From: Cryptomeria japonica
Lineage: Eukaryota > Streptophyta > Pinopsida > Cupressales > Cupressaceae
Direction: 5' to 3'
Length of the DNA: 64,000 bases
Assembly (NCBI RefSeq): GCF_030272615.1
Contig: NC_081414.1
Location: forward strand, 54,771,636-54,835,635
A program made the translations under genes and the position numbers. Of this stretch, positions 1 to 12,697 are shown piece after piece (the first letter of the stretch is position 1; every line of letters begins with the position of its first letter). The notes under the pieces were generated by a model. It saw only the letters and a list, made by a program, of their open reading frames with translations, searched no databases and was not told the DNA's origin.

Positions 1-996
1 AACAAATTTGAGATCAGGATGTCACTCTGAGTATCTTCCTAAAATTTCTTTAGAAAAGTGCCATGGATTGAGAATAATTTCTTCAATTTCTAATTCTCTT
101 TTCTTAGTTTGCACTTTCTGAATCTATATTTCTTCTTTATTAAACCTAAAACCTACACACACAAGAAATGAAACATAGTGTTGGGTTGATATGGTTTTCC
201 TCAATCAAACCTTATGTTTAGAATTAACCCTAAAGTGAAAATAGATAAAAAGGATATCAAATCTAAAGCAATACAGTGAATCACAAGGGTATTACCTCAA
301 GCATGATTTTTTTTTGTGATGCAATGATCTTTCAAGGATATGACTTACAAATGTTGTCACATGAAACTCTCATTTAATATTGTTCATGTTAGTTATCTTA
401 GGTGTCATTCTAGATAGAGATGGGTCTAGCTCATTATTTACTAATAGTTTCATAATACATCATGCATTTAAATTTTTTTATGAAGGGTAGTTGTAACTAC
501 CTCATCATCTCTTGCCTATTTAAGAAAGGTTATTGTATATTTGAAAATCATCTCGACATCCCAACTCAATCTGTGTGTGTGTGTGTGTGTGTGAGGAAGT
601 TGTTTCAATCATGATCTCGGCTTGGGAACATACCTCCAACACTATTGATACCACTTGGTTATCTATTGAAAGTTTAGATATCCAAGCAAAAAAATATGAT
701 TTAGTATGTATTAGAAATTTGGATACATGCAAAAAGAAAACACTAATTTTTGTACTTGTAGATTTAGTCCTAACAAAAAATTAGAAAAAAACATAATTTA
801 TAGTTCTACTAATACATTTAAGATTAAACAAATATGAGTCACAATTAAAAAATTATGATAAAAATAGTAAACAACTATCTATTGAACATCAACACCAACT
901 TAATATTTTTACTATTTTAATTTTTGCTTTTCTAATTCCTAAAATAGTAAATATATGAGAATTAAAAGTTATATCTCATTAAACTTGATGAAATAG
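1..996. other. AT-rich non-coding stretch
   Basis: No coding pattern, terminal repeat or RNA gene is visible. The only simple structure is a TG microsatellite at 572-593. Short open frames across it are products of the dinucleotide run and AT richness. Confidence 0.6.
572..593. repeat. (TG)n microsatellite
   Basis: Eleven uninterrupted TG units. They create the Cys/Val and His/Thr runs in short open frames on the two strands, which are not genes. Confidence 0.9.
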
Positions 997-1501
997 TTAA
1001 AGATATCAGTATTCCATAATCCATAATTCTTCTTATTGCTTTTCTGGATTTGATTGTGTTTGGTTTTTTGCATAACGTTTTGGATCACACTTTGTGATCC
1101 ATTGTTAGGATGTTAGAGAGCTCAAAGAGTATGATGATCCGAAACATTATACAAAATGTAAACACGGTCAAATCCAATAAAATAGTTTCAAAATGAGAAA
1201 TTAAATGATTTTATAAAAAAGAGGGGCTAATTTGGGAAAGGCGTAATTAAAGATATCAATTTTCTACAATTCAAAATTCTTCTTGTTACTTTTATGGATT
1301 TGATCGTGTCTGTTTCTTTACATAACATTTTGGTTCACTCTATGATCCATCATAAGAATGTTAGAAATCTCAAAAAGTATGATGATGGATCACCAAATAT
1401 ATTCTGAAATGTTATATAAAACACACGATCAAACCCAATAAAATAGTTTTAACATGGGAAATCAATTGATTTTCTAAAAAATAGAAGCTTATTTGAGAAA
1501 G
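997..1501. repeat. Tandem duplication of a ~250-bp unit
   Basis: Unit one (about 997-1241) and unit two (about 1245-1501) align along their length. Both begin with aaagatatca, pass through a TTCTTCTT..GCTTTT/ACTTTT segment and a shared 'ggatttgat', have a GATCCA segment in the middle, and end with an AAAT..GATTTT..AAA stretch before 'gaaagg'. They have diverged by many substitutions and small indels, so the duplication is old. No coding content is seen. Confidence 0.7.
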
Positions 1502-3463
1502 GTGGGGGCGAGTGGGGCACCGAGGGTTTAGGAGAGGAACATCAGGGCTTGCCGACACAAGGGTCTCCTCGTGCTGATGACTCATTTTGGAATTGAAGGG
1601 GCACATCGCTATAGCTAGAAAGCAAGGGAAGGCTTTTTCCAAAATTGTACAAATACAAGTGTGGGAAAGAATGTTGATGTTTGTGCGGGTCGAAATTACC
1701 TAGCTATATTCACCAAATAAATATATACATCACAAAATAGATTTCATTTGGTTATTGTGGTAAGATCCTTTTTCGAGTGTATTACCTATTTCGAGTGTAT
1801 GTTTGACTCTAGCGTTGATTTTTTGGGAGGCGGAAAGGTCTTTGTCCTCCTTTTAAATATTCCTTTTCCGGAATGATTTTTGTCTCCCTCTTTTCTCATA
1901 AATATTCCTTTTAAATGGCGTCGTCCTACATCATCAACTTTTGAAAATATTCATATCATTATGCTGTGAAAGCTAACCACTAATCTCAAAATCATATAGC
2001 CTAATTAAGTAATAAGTAATTACATAATATTGTTGGAAAAATGATGATGGTAATAAATTTTAAAATACTAATAATCATGAGGTTTAGAGGTATTCATATG
2101 TAATATACTTATGGTTCAATCTTAAATGTCGTCTAAATCAACCTATAGGAATGTGCATTTAAAATCTTATTTTATTTTGTCCTCTTAGTGGTTGCACTCG
2201 TCAAGGTAGTATCTGATGACATCATTTCAAAGTTTTGATTATTTTATAGGTAAGTGACTTCTCCTAAATGCAACCTCAATGCAACTTCATTGATGGGCTA
2301 CATTAAAAGAGATGATTGATATCAGATACATCATACACAAACAAGTAAGTGGCCTATATGATGATGTGGATCTAATTTTTTGTTGCTTATTAGATCAAAA
2401 TGTGTTCTAGTGACATTTTCCTTCTTGTTTCATATGAATTAACTGCATTGAATGTTTTTAAATAACATACAGTAATATGTCACACAAATTGTGGTGTAAA
2501 AAATTGTATACCCTTGCAATTTCGCATTGCATCATGTCCTCTCTTAAGGTCCTTAATATACAACATTTTAATTGCAATTTGCTAATACATGAATTTGATA
2601 ATTATATAAAAATCATGATGTTCCCAACTTCTTGAGTTTGATTTTTTTGAGTTGAAGCATTATTCATGGATATTTGTGTGACACACTAGTATCTTGTGAA
2701 AATTTGTAGTTTCAGTAGCCATTAGAGCATTACCTTCTGATGAATATTCTAGAAGTAATGCTCATACATGCAGTCACATTAAACAAAATAGTTTGGACTT
2801 GCTATTTTTAAAAGGGAATAAAATTGATTTTGCTTTCAAGTGCTTGAACTCGACAACTCTTAAGAATTTTTTAACATATTCACAAACTCAACAAGTTTTT
2901 CGTATTGCTTATGCCATTTAATAAAAGCTCTCTAATTATCATCTTCATAGGATTACAAAGAACAACAAAGTAGAAGCAACATCTTTCTTGGAGGTTCTTC
3001 AAAACTTCTAGGTGATTTTGTTCCATTATAATTATTCCCTTTTTTATCTTCCTCATCATTTTGTGCTTTCATTTTAAACATCAAGTGTTAGAATATTTGT
3101 AGACATCTAAAAATGGTCAACGCTTGTGGAGTCATACTTTAACATTTGTGCATTGCCTTATTTTAGGGTTCTTGCATCACATTAACATTTCTTATATGTT
3201 GCGCACTTGGTCTTTATCATTTGCGAGCATCGAGTCCTTCTTCTGCATTCCTCATTTTTCTTGCTTTTGAATTAGGTCTTGTCAATAGCAATCTTCAGTC
3301 ATGATTTTGGTCGATCTTATCCTGTCGCATCATGGTGCATGCTCATTTATCATCATTTTGGACATCATCAATCCTAATCGATGATAGAATTAGGGTTTTG
3401 TCCTCTTGTCAATCTTTCAATCATCTTTAGCTTGTTAGTAATCATTTGCGATTATCAACTTGT
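1502..3463. other. Non-coding stretch, no feature recognised
   Basis: AT-rich sequence without long open frames, terminal repeats or RNA genes. It may include part of the LTR of the element whose leader lies downstream, but no second LTR copy exists in the window to test this. Confidence 0.5.
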
Positions 3464-3615
3464 CAATCTCGTCATTTTGCGATCGATTCATCATCGATCC
3501 TTGTCCTTGTCAACCTTGTCATTTTGCGATTGATTCGTCATCGATCCTTGTCCTTGTCAATCTTGTCATTTTGTGATCTATTCGTCATCGATCCTTGTCC
3601 TTTTCAATCATGTCA
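3464..3615. repeat. 47-bp tandem repeat, three units
   Basis: The string tcatcgatcc recurs at 3491, 3538 and 3585, exactly 47 bp apart. Each is followed by ttgtcctt and a TTGTCA-rich stretch. Less regular TTGTCA motifs continue to about 3760. The open frames across it are low-complexity translations of the repeat. It could be LTR or leader sequence of the element ending at 8838. Confidence 0.75.
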
Positions 3616-4550
3616 ATTTGGATCGATTAGTCATTGTTCCTCGTCAATTAGCGCCTATCAATTTGATCTCCTTATCAATCTTGGTCAATTTGTCATTGAT
3701 TTTTGTCAACCAATCTCAATCATTTATCAACATTGGTCCTTTGTCAATTAGAATCATGATCGAACCTACATTAATTTCTTATTGTCTTGACCTAATTCCT
3801 TGTCCTCTTACTTCTAGGGTTTTATGATTTGTTCATTAAATCCTTTTCTTATTCTTTGTGGGTTAAATAAATCTATTTATTTAGTCCTAGGTCTCTTTCA
3901 TGAATTAATTAATGGATGAAAACTGATTAATTAATTCACCTAATTTCTATTTCTCCTATTTTCTTTAATTTTTCTAATATTTCCCCTAATTTCATTCCCT
4001 CATTTTCTCCTATGTTTATGCTTCCATTTGTTGCAATCATGGAGGCTATTTTCTCTCTTTCCTTTTGTCATGGGAATGGCATTTCAATCTTGTCATAATT
4101 TGTAATAATTTGTCATACACCTTGCATAGAAATTGTCATACATTTGTCATAATTTTGCCATTCTTGATTTGAATTTCCTTTCAAATCTCTTCATTCTAAT
4201 CTTGTCCTCTCTCCAATTTGTCTATAAATTGGATGATTTTCTTCAATGAAAGGAGATCAATCACATTTTTGAGTAACCTTATACTGCAAATTTCATCTCT
4301 CAACAACTTGCTTTCCACTTGAATTTTGCACTTGTAGGTGAGATCCACATAAAATTTGAAGGTGAAAGAAGAACAATGGAGCCACATGAAGGAGATATCT
4401 GCATCGGTTTGTTTTGATTTCATTTGATTTGAATATCTTGTCTTTATGTCTTCATTGATTGGATTGGGATTGCTTTCATAACAACTTTAGGTTTTGTGGT
4501 TGTCCTAATTGCTATTGTTTTGATGATTTTCAATTTCCTGATCTACATTT
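3616..4550. other. Non-coding stretch upstream of a possible primer site
   Basis: TTGTCA motifs, then AT-rich sequence, with no coding pattern. Position and composition would fit the end of an LTR just before the possible primer site at 4552. No partner LTR is present, so this is inference. Confidence 0.35.
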
Positions 4551-4551
4551 T

Positions 4552-4564
4552 TGGTGAACCCGAC
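4552..4564 (+). promoter_or_regulatory. Possible primer-binding site of the left element
   Basis: The string tggtgaacccgac follows a TACA-TTTT stretch that could be an LTR end, and it precedes a long leader and a Gag-like frame. Many plant Gypsy elements have a TGGTGA..CCGAC string in this place. Without a second LTR the boundary cannot be tested. Confidence 0.25.
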
Positions 4565-4649
4565 ATGAACTAACCCCTTAACCATGTTTTGAGTGCTTTT
4601 GAGCTGTTTGTAGGTGAAAAAATCAAGAAACAGGGTGACTCGGAGCTTT

Positions 4650-4815
4650 CTGGACACTTCTGCGCCTGTGCTGACATTTTTTGCGCTTGTGTTTGAGTTT
4701 TCTGCACCTATTTTTGAGTTTTCTGTGCCTGTGTTTGAGTTTTTTGCGCCTGTGTTGAAGTTTTATGCCCCTGTGTTGATTGATTCTGCACCTGTGTTGA
4801 GGCATTCTGTGCCTA
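4650..4815 (+). repeat. ~30-bp degenerate tandem repeat in the leader
   Basis: Short units of the type TTTGAGTTTTCTGCGCCTGTG recur five to seven times with substitutions. In one frame they give a repeating APVxxFF peptide, and the open frame ends at 5030. No known domain is seen. The reading frame is more likely a by-product of a repeat unit divisible by three than a real gene. Confidence 0.6.
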
Positions 4816-6556
4816 TGCAAGGCCAGAAACAGAGGTGGAATCAGTTGTTTTTACTTGCAAATTTGTTTGTTTTCATTCTGTTTCTTACATTCTGGTTTTT
4901 CTTTGGTACTAATTCTATGTGCAGCATCTTGGCGTTACGTTTGACGAAGACTAAAAATGCAACTACTAACGAATCTTATGCAGGACGCGGTCAAAGACTC
5001 TCATTAAAACATCTTGCTTGTGATTTTTAAAGTAGTTGTACATTTCATTTCTTAAAGGTTAATGAACACCATGCATGCTTTGTCTGTTTTTAATTTGATT
5101 GCATGTTTTAACCCTTAGAACTCGGCCTCCCTCCCGATTTGGCTGGCACTTCGTATAGGCATTGGTGAGAGGGAACGACCCAAAGTGGTGACGAGCTAAA
5201 GCCAAGCTCTTCCGAACCACTCTAAATAATTGTGGATGCAACGAAAGTTGTAGACAATGGGTGCTAGAATGGTATTGCGATGATTTATTCACTTGATCAA
5301 TACCCACCTGAACAGATGCCCTTACTAGAATCTCTTGTTTTTAGATGCCAAAATCCTTCTATATGTTGGCTCAGGTGTTGTGATATGCGCATGCCGAAGA
5401 CACCTCTCATGTACTCCTCAGTTAGAGATAGCAAGTTCTTGGGAAGTGATGCCCCTTGAACTCGAAGCTTGGTATGCCCAAGAAGTGAGTGCACTGTAAG
5501 GGGGAGCTAGTGCTACCAAGCGTCTATTTTATGGTTAGAGGATTCAACAGATATTACCCTTGCTAGCCATAGGATTTGTTGTGAATGTGCTTGATTGTCT
5601 TGAGTCAAAGTCAAACAAACATTTTGTCTTCTGTGATTGTCAAAAGTTAAATCAAAAACAAACTTTCAAAAGTGTTCATAATCAACTTAGGTTTTCAAAA
5701 TCAACAACCTTCAATTCAAAACAAAATCCAAACAAAAGTCCAAATTTGTCCAAGTATTCATCCAACATTTGAACATGGCTTGTCAAGACATTGAATATCT
5801 TTGTTTCAAAATTCATGTCACTTTAGGCTAGGTTTTGCATAGTCCAACTTAGGTCCTAGGACATATTGTCATCTCCCTTCATTTTAGTCCTTTTCATTGC
5901 AAGTGTCCTCATTTTGCACTTAGGTTCAAAATCATTTCCCTAAGTTTGCATTTCATTGTCATATCCAAGCTAGATTTCCATTTAGGTGACATTCATGCAT
6001 TATCCTTGTCATGCTAAAATTAGGTCTTGCCTAGGTTGCATTTTGCATATTCCAAGTCATTGGTCTTCGCATATCCTTATCATTGTATTGTCATCTTGTC
6101 TTGGCTTCATCTTGTCATATCATATCCTTAGATCATTTTCATGTCATATCATAATTCATTGTCATAATCATTGCCTTCTTGCATTTAGTCTCAAAAATTT
6201 GGTTTGTCAAACTTAAAAAATCAAAACTTTGGATGATACCCTAAGTTGTTGTTAGGGAGTCTTCACCTTGTCTAAAATTTGTCCTTTCATTAATATCATT
6301 TTTGTCAAACCTAGCTTAGTATCCAAGCATATAGGTGAGACATTGTCAATTTGTCCTATTGTCATTTGGTCCTTTGTCCTTTAAGGTCTTGGCTTCATTT
6401 CAACTTCCCAAGGTTGAGCCTTTAGGTTTGCATTCCCAAAAAGTTTGTCAAAACCTTGAAAAACAACAAAAACATAGGTTGCATTCTTGCCATAGATTAC
6501 ATTTGCATAAAAATAAAAATAAAAAAGTCCCAAAGCTATTGCATTTGCATAGTGAC
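4816..6556 (+). other. Leader region of the left element
   Basis: About 1.7 kb with no convincing coding frame, followed by the Gag-like frame at 6557. Motifs such as TTGTCAT are frequent from 5800 to 6380. The region 5100-5240 is less AT-rich than its surroundings, and I recognise no function in it. Assigning it as a 5' leader rests on position only. Confidence 0.35.
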
Positions 6557-8838
6557 ATGCCTGTTGAAACAAGGTCAAAATCTAAGAAGATGGGCGAACC
6601 AACATATCAACCCATTGATAATGTATCAAACTCACAGTTTCAACCTAGTCAAACATTACAAATTGAAGGTTCGTCAAACACATCATTACCACAATATGGA
6701 ATGGTTCAACTTGGACCACCTCCATTATATGAGCCAGTGTTTGTACCCATGAAACTGGGATATGGGAGTGTTCCACCAACACCAAGGGAAAATGGACCTT
6801 TTGACTGGAATCAACTGAACCTGCAACATGAAATTCAAACGCAAACATTACAGGAGGAACAAACTCTTTGACAACTATATCCAACCCAACAACAAGGCAA
6901 TATTGGTCAAACTTTTTATGATGAAACAAGTCTCCAAATACAAAAACTAGAGGAGAAACTAGCTCAAGAAAAGGAGATATTGGAATGAAAAGTGAAAAAC
7001 AGTGAGAAGATTAGATCCCAAATGTCTAAAACATTTCAAAAATTTCAAGGTCCAAACCCAAACTTTGAGCCAATTGATGTAAGATCTCTTATTGAACAAT
7101 CAAACATACCAGCTCTCCTCTCACAAATAGAGATGATGAAACAATTTCAAGAAAAGAGACAACAACATTATGTGCCTCCACAACAAGAACAAGAAGGTGT
7201 TTACTATCAATCACATTTTCAACCATCACAACTAATTGTTCAACAGTTCCAACATTTCCAACAGACACAACCAATGGTCCAATTTCAACAATATGTCCAA
7301 CCAATTGTTAATTATCGACAACAAACTCAGTATCAAAAACTACAATCACAAATTCAAAAACAAAACTTGCAACATGCACCATGCCAAATTTTGAACATGT
7401 CAAACCAATTTGATCAACATCTAGTTTGAAATCAAAACATGACATCAGACCAGAACCAACTCCTTTCCAAACAAGTTCAAATTCCAGATACAACTATGTC
7501 AAACCTTGAAAGAAAGGTGGCCTTATTTTAAGGATCTTAAGGAAATTACCAAGTGAGTTCTTTGAGGAAGATCAAGAAAATACACTTATGTCTAGCAATG
7601 CCTCATCCCCCCACAAACAAATTGACTCTCCAATGGCATCTATCCCTACACCTTTAGAAGTTTCACAAGAACCTTCCATATTGTCCTCATCAAACAATAC
7701 ACCTAAGGATGAAATTATCCAAGGGCTATCCATAATTGATTGCCAAGATAATCCAATTCATGGTGCACATCCTTGTCATGTTTCAGAAATACAAGACCCA
7801 ATGCCACAATGCACTTTATTGCCATTACCTGTTTTAGAGGACCCCATTCGAAGTCCCTCTTCCTCATGTTCAAGCATTGATTCCTTGCTAGAATCCATCA
7901 CAAATGTTCAAAGTGCATTTCCTTCATGCCAAAACATTGATCCCTTGTCAGAATCCCCCATGCATATCCAAAGTCCAACCCCATGTCAAGAGGATAATTT
8001 AGAGCATGAAAAAATGAGTCTTAAAAAAGATCAAGATCAAGATCCCGCAACCTTATCATCCCATCCAATTATTGACCAGGACCCCATGTTCCCAGACACT
8101 CACGATGATTCCCCTATTCTTGTCCATCCTATCCAAAGTCCTATTGACACTCCATTCCCCGAGCAAGATCAAGATATCCTAGTCCAACCAATCCCAAACG
8201 ACCCCCTTCCTTTTCATGAAAAAAATGTCCTTTCAAATCCCATTGGCATTCCACTTCCTAAGAAAGATCAAGATATCCTTTCCATCCTTTATGATGATCC
8301 CATTAAAAGTCAAGAGCAAAGCACCTTTAAAGAGGATTCCAATGATCTTCCTCCTTGTCAAGATCAAATTATTCCTTTAAATCCTCCACAAGATCCTTTT
8401 GTTCCTCCATCTCCTTGTCTTAATCCTCGATATACACTCCAAGATCTCATTTCTTTTAAGAATCCCATTATTTATCCCATTCCATCGCTTGAATATCATG
8501 TCATTGATCCATGTCCACCACACAATCCTAGTCCCCCTCACAATCCTAGTCCCCCTCATGATTCTAACATGGTGCAAGATGTTCATGAACCCCTGACATT
8601 AATAATGGGTTCTTCCTCTTTGGTCCAATTTGATCCTCTTCATGATCTCATTATTTCTCTCATATCATATCCACCTAATAATGGACTTGCCTCTTCCTCT
8701 AAAAGAAAAGAGTATCCTACAAGTAAAGATATTCATAAAGGCCAAGGGGTAGACCTTCACAAGAAAGAACTCCTCAATATGAAAGAAAATGTTAAGGGTC
8801 ATGTCTACACAACTCACTCTCAAGACGTTGGTATCCAT
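6557..8838 (+). pseudogene. Gag-like Gln-rich and Pro-rich pseudo-ORF of the left element
   Basis: The frame opens with MPVETRSKSKK, a basic start like those of many Gypsy Gag proteins. The first half (6557-7429) is very rich in Gln, with a short coiled-coil-like stretch near 6920-7010, and is broken by TGA codons at 6869, 6986 and 7427. A frame change near 7530 leads into a 400-residue Pro/Asp/Ser-rich, low-complexity part (7588-8838), with repeats such as PPHNPS near 8515-8560. No zinc knuckle, protease or RT follows, because the sequence jumps into another element's LTR at 8839. The last part of the open frame (to 8907) is therefore a chimera. The family is unknown to me; retroelement origin is inferred from layout and the N-terminus. 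Confidence 0.5.
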
Positions 8839-11583
8839 GAGAAAAAATGTCGGTACAATTATGGAGTACTGTGTTGCAATGGGATAGAGAGGATGCCAAT
8901 TTTTTGAAGTTTGATAAATATTTTGCATCCAAAATAAGGAATCTCCTCTCCTCTGAGAACCCAAGAATCCCCAAAGTTCTTCTGGAATTCATAAGACCAA
9001 AAGAATTCGTAAAGAACATAAAAATTGACCATAACTGGGGTGACATTTACTTGTATCCAGTCTCCATAGTTTTTAGAGTGTTTGGTTTCAGAGGCACCCC
9101 ATTTTTGCTACGTTGCCAGGTCCCTCTCAAAGTGGGAATTGCAGAGATCCTTAGACAAATTGGTGGCTTACAAGAGGCAAAGTTAACAGGCAGGGGTAAA
9201 GGGACTATTTTCCCTGCAGCCACCATAGCTCACCAATTTGTAATAACAAAAGGAGGCTGGAATTGCTTTGAGGATTTCCTCAAGCCTTATCATTTGTCCA
9301 CTGTACTGTCCAAGTGTGTTGATCTGGAAGACTTCTTCAACGGTATGTTTAGAAAGAAGGTAGCATGCGGAGGTAGGCCTCATCAATTCTAGTTTCCTGA
9401 AGACCTAATTAGAAATGAGTTTGATCTAGATGAGTAGGAGCTAAGGAAAGAGAAGTGGGTGGCTTATAAGAAAGCCTTGGATTTTATGCATCAGTTTGAT
9501 GCCAGCTATGACCCATTGTCTAGCTTTTTCCCACTAGAGGAGAAAATAAAGTTTTTGATTGTTTACTTTGAAGATGTGATGCAGACACTAAAGGAGAAGA
9601 GGGAAGCTGTAATCAAGAGCAACCCTGAGAATGCAAGAATGATCCTAAGTAGGTCAGCTTCTAGCAAAGAAATCCCTCCTGGTGATTATACACTGCATAA
9701 GAAATCCAGTTATAGTGTGTTGATGCCTACAATAGGGGACCCCTCTACCTCCAAAGGAAAGAGGAAGATACAAGATGTCATTGACATTCAAGAAAGCCCA
9801 AAGAAGTAAAGGGTGGGGAAAGACGTACAATTAGATACACCTTTGTATTCCCCATCCCAATCCGCTATCCATATAGGAAATGAGCAAGCAGCAGCTGAGC
9901 AACTCCTACAGTTAGGTAGTCTAAGGGAAATTGCATACACTTATGATGAAGTGGAGGAAGGAATGCCAGGAGAACCCATTACTACTGAAATGGATATCAC
10001 TACTATTGAACTCAAAGGCCAGGAGTGGGATCCTGAGTTAAAGCAGGCAAGTAGTGCCTTTTTAGCTGATAACAATTTTGTCACATCAGAAGCATTTATG
10101 CAGTTTATATGGAAACAACACATAGATAAATATAATGCTAGATGTGAAAAGAGAAAGGCTGAGCAGCCCAATAAAGATCTAGCCCAGGTGGAAGAGGAAA
10201 TAAAGAAAGAGATGATGGAAGAATTCCAAACCATCGCCCTTGAGCAGGGAAGAGATATTGTAGCACAAGATGGAGTGCTTAGTTTACCCGAATGGGATAT
10301 AGCAAATGCCCTGGTACTAAATGCAGTGAGAAAAGAGACTAAACCCATGGAGGGGATTACTTTCAATAAGGATAATGCTGCACTCCTCATGTGGTCTCTC
10401 AAGAGAAATGAGAGTAAGAAAAGCAAAGACACCCCAGGGTCAAGTTAGCTTGGTGGGATGATGGTGAAGAGAATGCAGAGTACAGGGGTAGTGGAAGCTA
10501 CTAGCACTATGTTAGAGACTGCTAAATTTAGTGTTGCAGTAGCAGAAAAGGAAGCCAAAGAGAAAGAGGCCCTCCAAGTCCAGTTGGAAATAGTTTTGAA
10601 GGCCTATAACAATGCCAAGGAGGAGGTAAGAGGTAAGGATAGCATCATTGCCAGGCTACAGAGCCAGTTGAATGGACAACACTATCAAGGTGAGTCTTCA
10701 ACACTGATGATTTCCTCTTCTCCTGCAAGACCTCCACCTACTAGCACTATCATTGAGTTTCCACCATCTCTAGCACCCTCCAGCTCTCAAATGGTTGAAA
10801 TTACTCCTCAAGAATTAGAAAACTTGAAACAGGCTCAAGCCTTATATGCAAAGAAGTATGAGGAGAGAGTAAGAGCTACAATTTTCAGTTTTGTAGATAC
10901 AATAAATGCCTCATTTCTCTACAACAATGTAGGTAAAATTATGGATATATGGAATGAGCTCAGGAGAGACAAGGCTATTTTGACACCTATTTTTGACAAA
11001 TGGAGGCCTAGGGAGAAAGATTTAGAGTTTATGTGTATATCCTGCGATGAAGCAAGGGCCAATCCCATTATCAAATCCACTTTTGATGTCTCTAAAGTCT
11101 TAGTACAATTAGCAGCAGAAGTGGATAATGTTGATAGGAAGGTAAATTTGTGCAAAAAGGATTACACTGATCAAGTTTTTGAGTTGCTCCCAGGAGTTTT
11201 TGCTAGCCCGGATCAATTAAAGGACAAACAAATGTGGCTTAAGGAGATAGAAGCTAAATTGTCAGCGAGAGTTAATGGAATTATTGATCTAGATGATGCT
11301 TCTTTCTTTGTTTTGACAATCCTAAGAGATAGAGAAAATTAAGTCACATTATGGTTTTCTTAATTCAGAAGTCAACAAAATGAGAAATTCTTGGAAAAGG
11401 TTGACTAAAACTAAAGATAAAGTGATTAATTTCTCATGGCCGATAGAAGAGGTGTATGGTGAGTGGACAACTAAATATGCCACCCATGATCTAGAACAGT
11501 TGGAGAGCACCCCTAAAAAGGTAGAAGAGGTTGCAACTGAACAACTTGTTGAAGAAACTGCAGAGGCCGAAAAGAGCTTGTAA
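8839..11583 (+). pseudogene. LTR-encoded ORF, 5'-LTR copy (C-terminal two thirds)
   Basis: Frame 8847-11342 runs with only four stops (at about 9388, 9436, 9808 and 10446). A +1 shift near 11325 then carries it to 11583. It corresponds to residue 300 onward of the copy starting at 21716. Visible parts are a conserved globular block (8850-9460), a charged linker (9600-9830), an acidic helical block (9830-10440), a coiled coil of Glu/Lys/Ala heptads (10500-10670), a Pro/Ser linker (10690-10790) and a C-terminal helical block (10800-11580). I recognise no enzyme motif and no zinc finger. Intact codons in the other copy show that most stops here are point mutations, e.g. CAG to TAG at 9436. Function unknown. 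Confidence 0.7.
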
Positions 11584-12498
11584 CCTCTTTATTTTGAAAG
11601 AAATGATTGTAACAAACTCTCCTCGAGAAGTCTGAAGCTTTGTGCATCCATGTTGTTATAAATGGATACCAGGACTAGAGGAAGGGGGATCGCAAAGAAT
11701 TCTAAGAAAACGCTGCAGAAATTTATCTGAGCTTTTCTAAGTCTAATGGAGAATACTCAAAATTTCTTATAATATTTCTTGAACTAAATATCAATATACA
11801 GACCATCGATTTTGAGTGAAGCTTTGTGTTATCTTCAAGTGTGTTTACAAATTTGTTTATTGTTTTCATTCTGAATAATCCAGGGTTGTTCTGTTTGAAT
11901 GGAATTGCAAAGCAATTTTAGTAGAAGTGTTCGTTAGCTTTTCTTTTTAGGAGGGAAATTAAAGATGTGGAGATCACTCATACCAGTAAACTCTTTGGAA
12001 GAGACTTTGAATTTTGATGATCATAGCTTAATTTGGAATGCATAAATTCTTGTAGGTGTCAGGCATATACAAGGATTAATAGGAACCAAGCCAACGGGAC
12101 GCATAAAGATGTTTTGTTTGAGGAGTATTATCTGAGTTTAGATGACTCTGTGACCTTGGATAAGGCACTGGTATTGATTGAAGTGGTTTATTGCATGTTT
12201 TGTTGATCGAAATGCTAAATTTAAATATAGTTTCCATTCTTTGTTTTCAGTTGATTTCAAGGTGAATAGATCCACTAGTTTTCTGGACCGGTTTGTTGTG
12301 GGTTTATGTTCAAAAGTGTGAATTCAATTCACAAAGGTATACCCACCTAGGCTCTGAGTAAGTCTGAAGTGTAGGAGGTTCAATCAAACCTTGTCATATG
12401 TTGTCTTGGGAATTTCCTTATCTTTGATGTCTCTTCTGCACCGAGTTTAATCATATTTTTTTAAGGATGTTAAAGGAAATGAGATTTTGAAGACAACA
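8839..12498 (+). repeat. 5' LTR of the Tat-like element, 5' end missing
   Basis: Aligns with 22613-25640 of the 3' LTR. The length difference, 3660 against 3028, is 632 bp. One deletion in the 3' copy accounts for all of it: positions 11053-11684 here are absent there, at a shared GAAG. The promoter half of this LTR (the equivalent of 19908-22612) is missing, so this copy cannot drive the element. Confidence 0.88.
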
Positions 12499-12502
12499 AA
12501 AG

Positions 12503-12520
12503 TGGCGACTCTATTGGGGA
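12503..12520 (+). promoter_or_regulatory. Primer-binding site of the Tat-like element
   Basis: tggcgactctattgggga lies four bases after the LTR end at 12498. Strings of the form TGGCGACTC..TGGGGA are found at the PBS of Tat/Ogre elements, where they are usually assigned to tRNA-Arg. I cannot match it to a tRNA without a search. Confidence 0.75.
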
Positions 12521-12697
12521 GAGTTACAATAAAGATATAAGCATAGATCTGTGTTGAGGCTTGTAAAGATAATTATTGTGTGTTTGTGGATAAGACTGCT
12601 TGTTTTCATAATTCCCATAGTTTTGTGGGTGGTGACTCTGTTACTTTTGAACCAGTCCTTGTGAGATACAAATTTTTCTGAAAGGAAGACAAGCGAG

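Noticed and set aside
520-784. Open frames on both strands around 575-780
   Set aside because: They are created by the TG microsatellite and AT-rich sequence and show no domain.
4614-5030. 138-codon frame with repeating APVxxFF peptide as a gene
   Set aside because: The peptide is the translation of a ~30-bp tandem repeat, a multiple of three; the opposite strand is open for the same reason.
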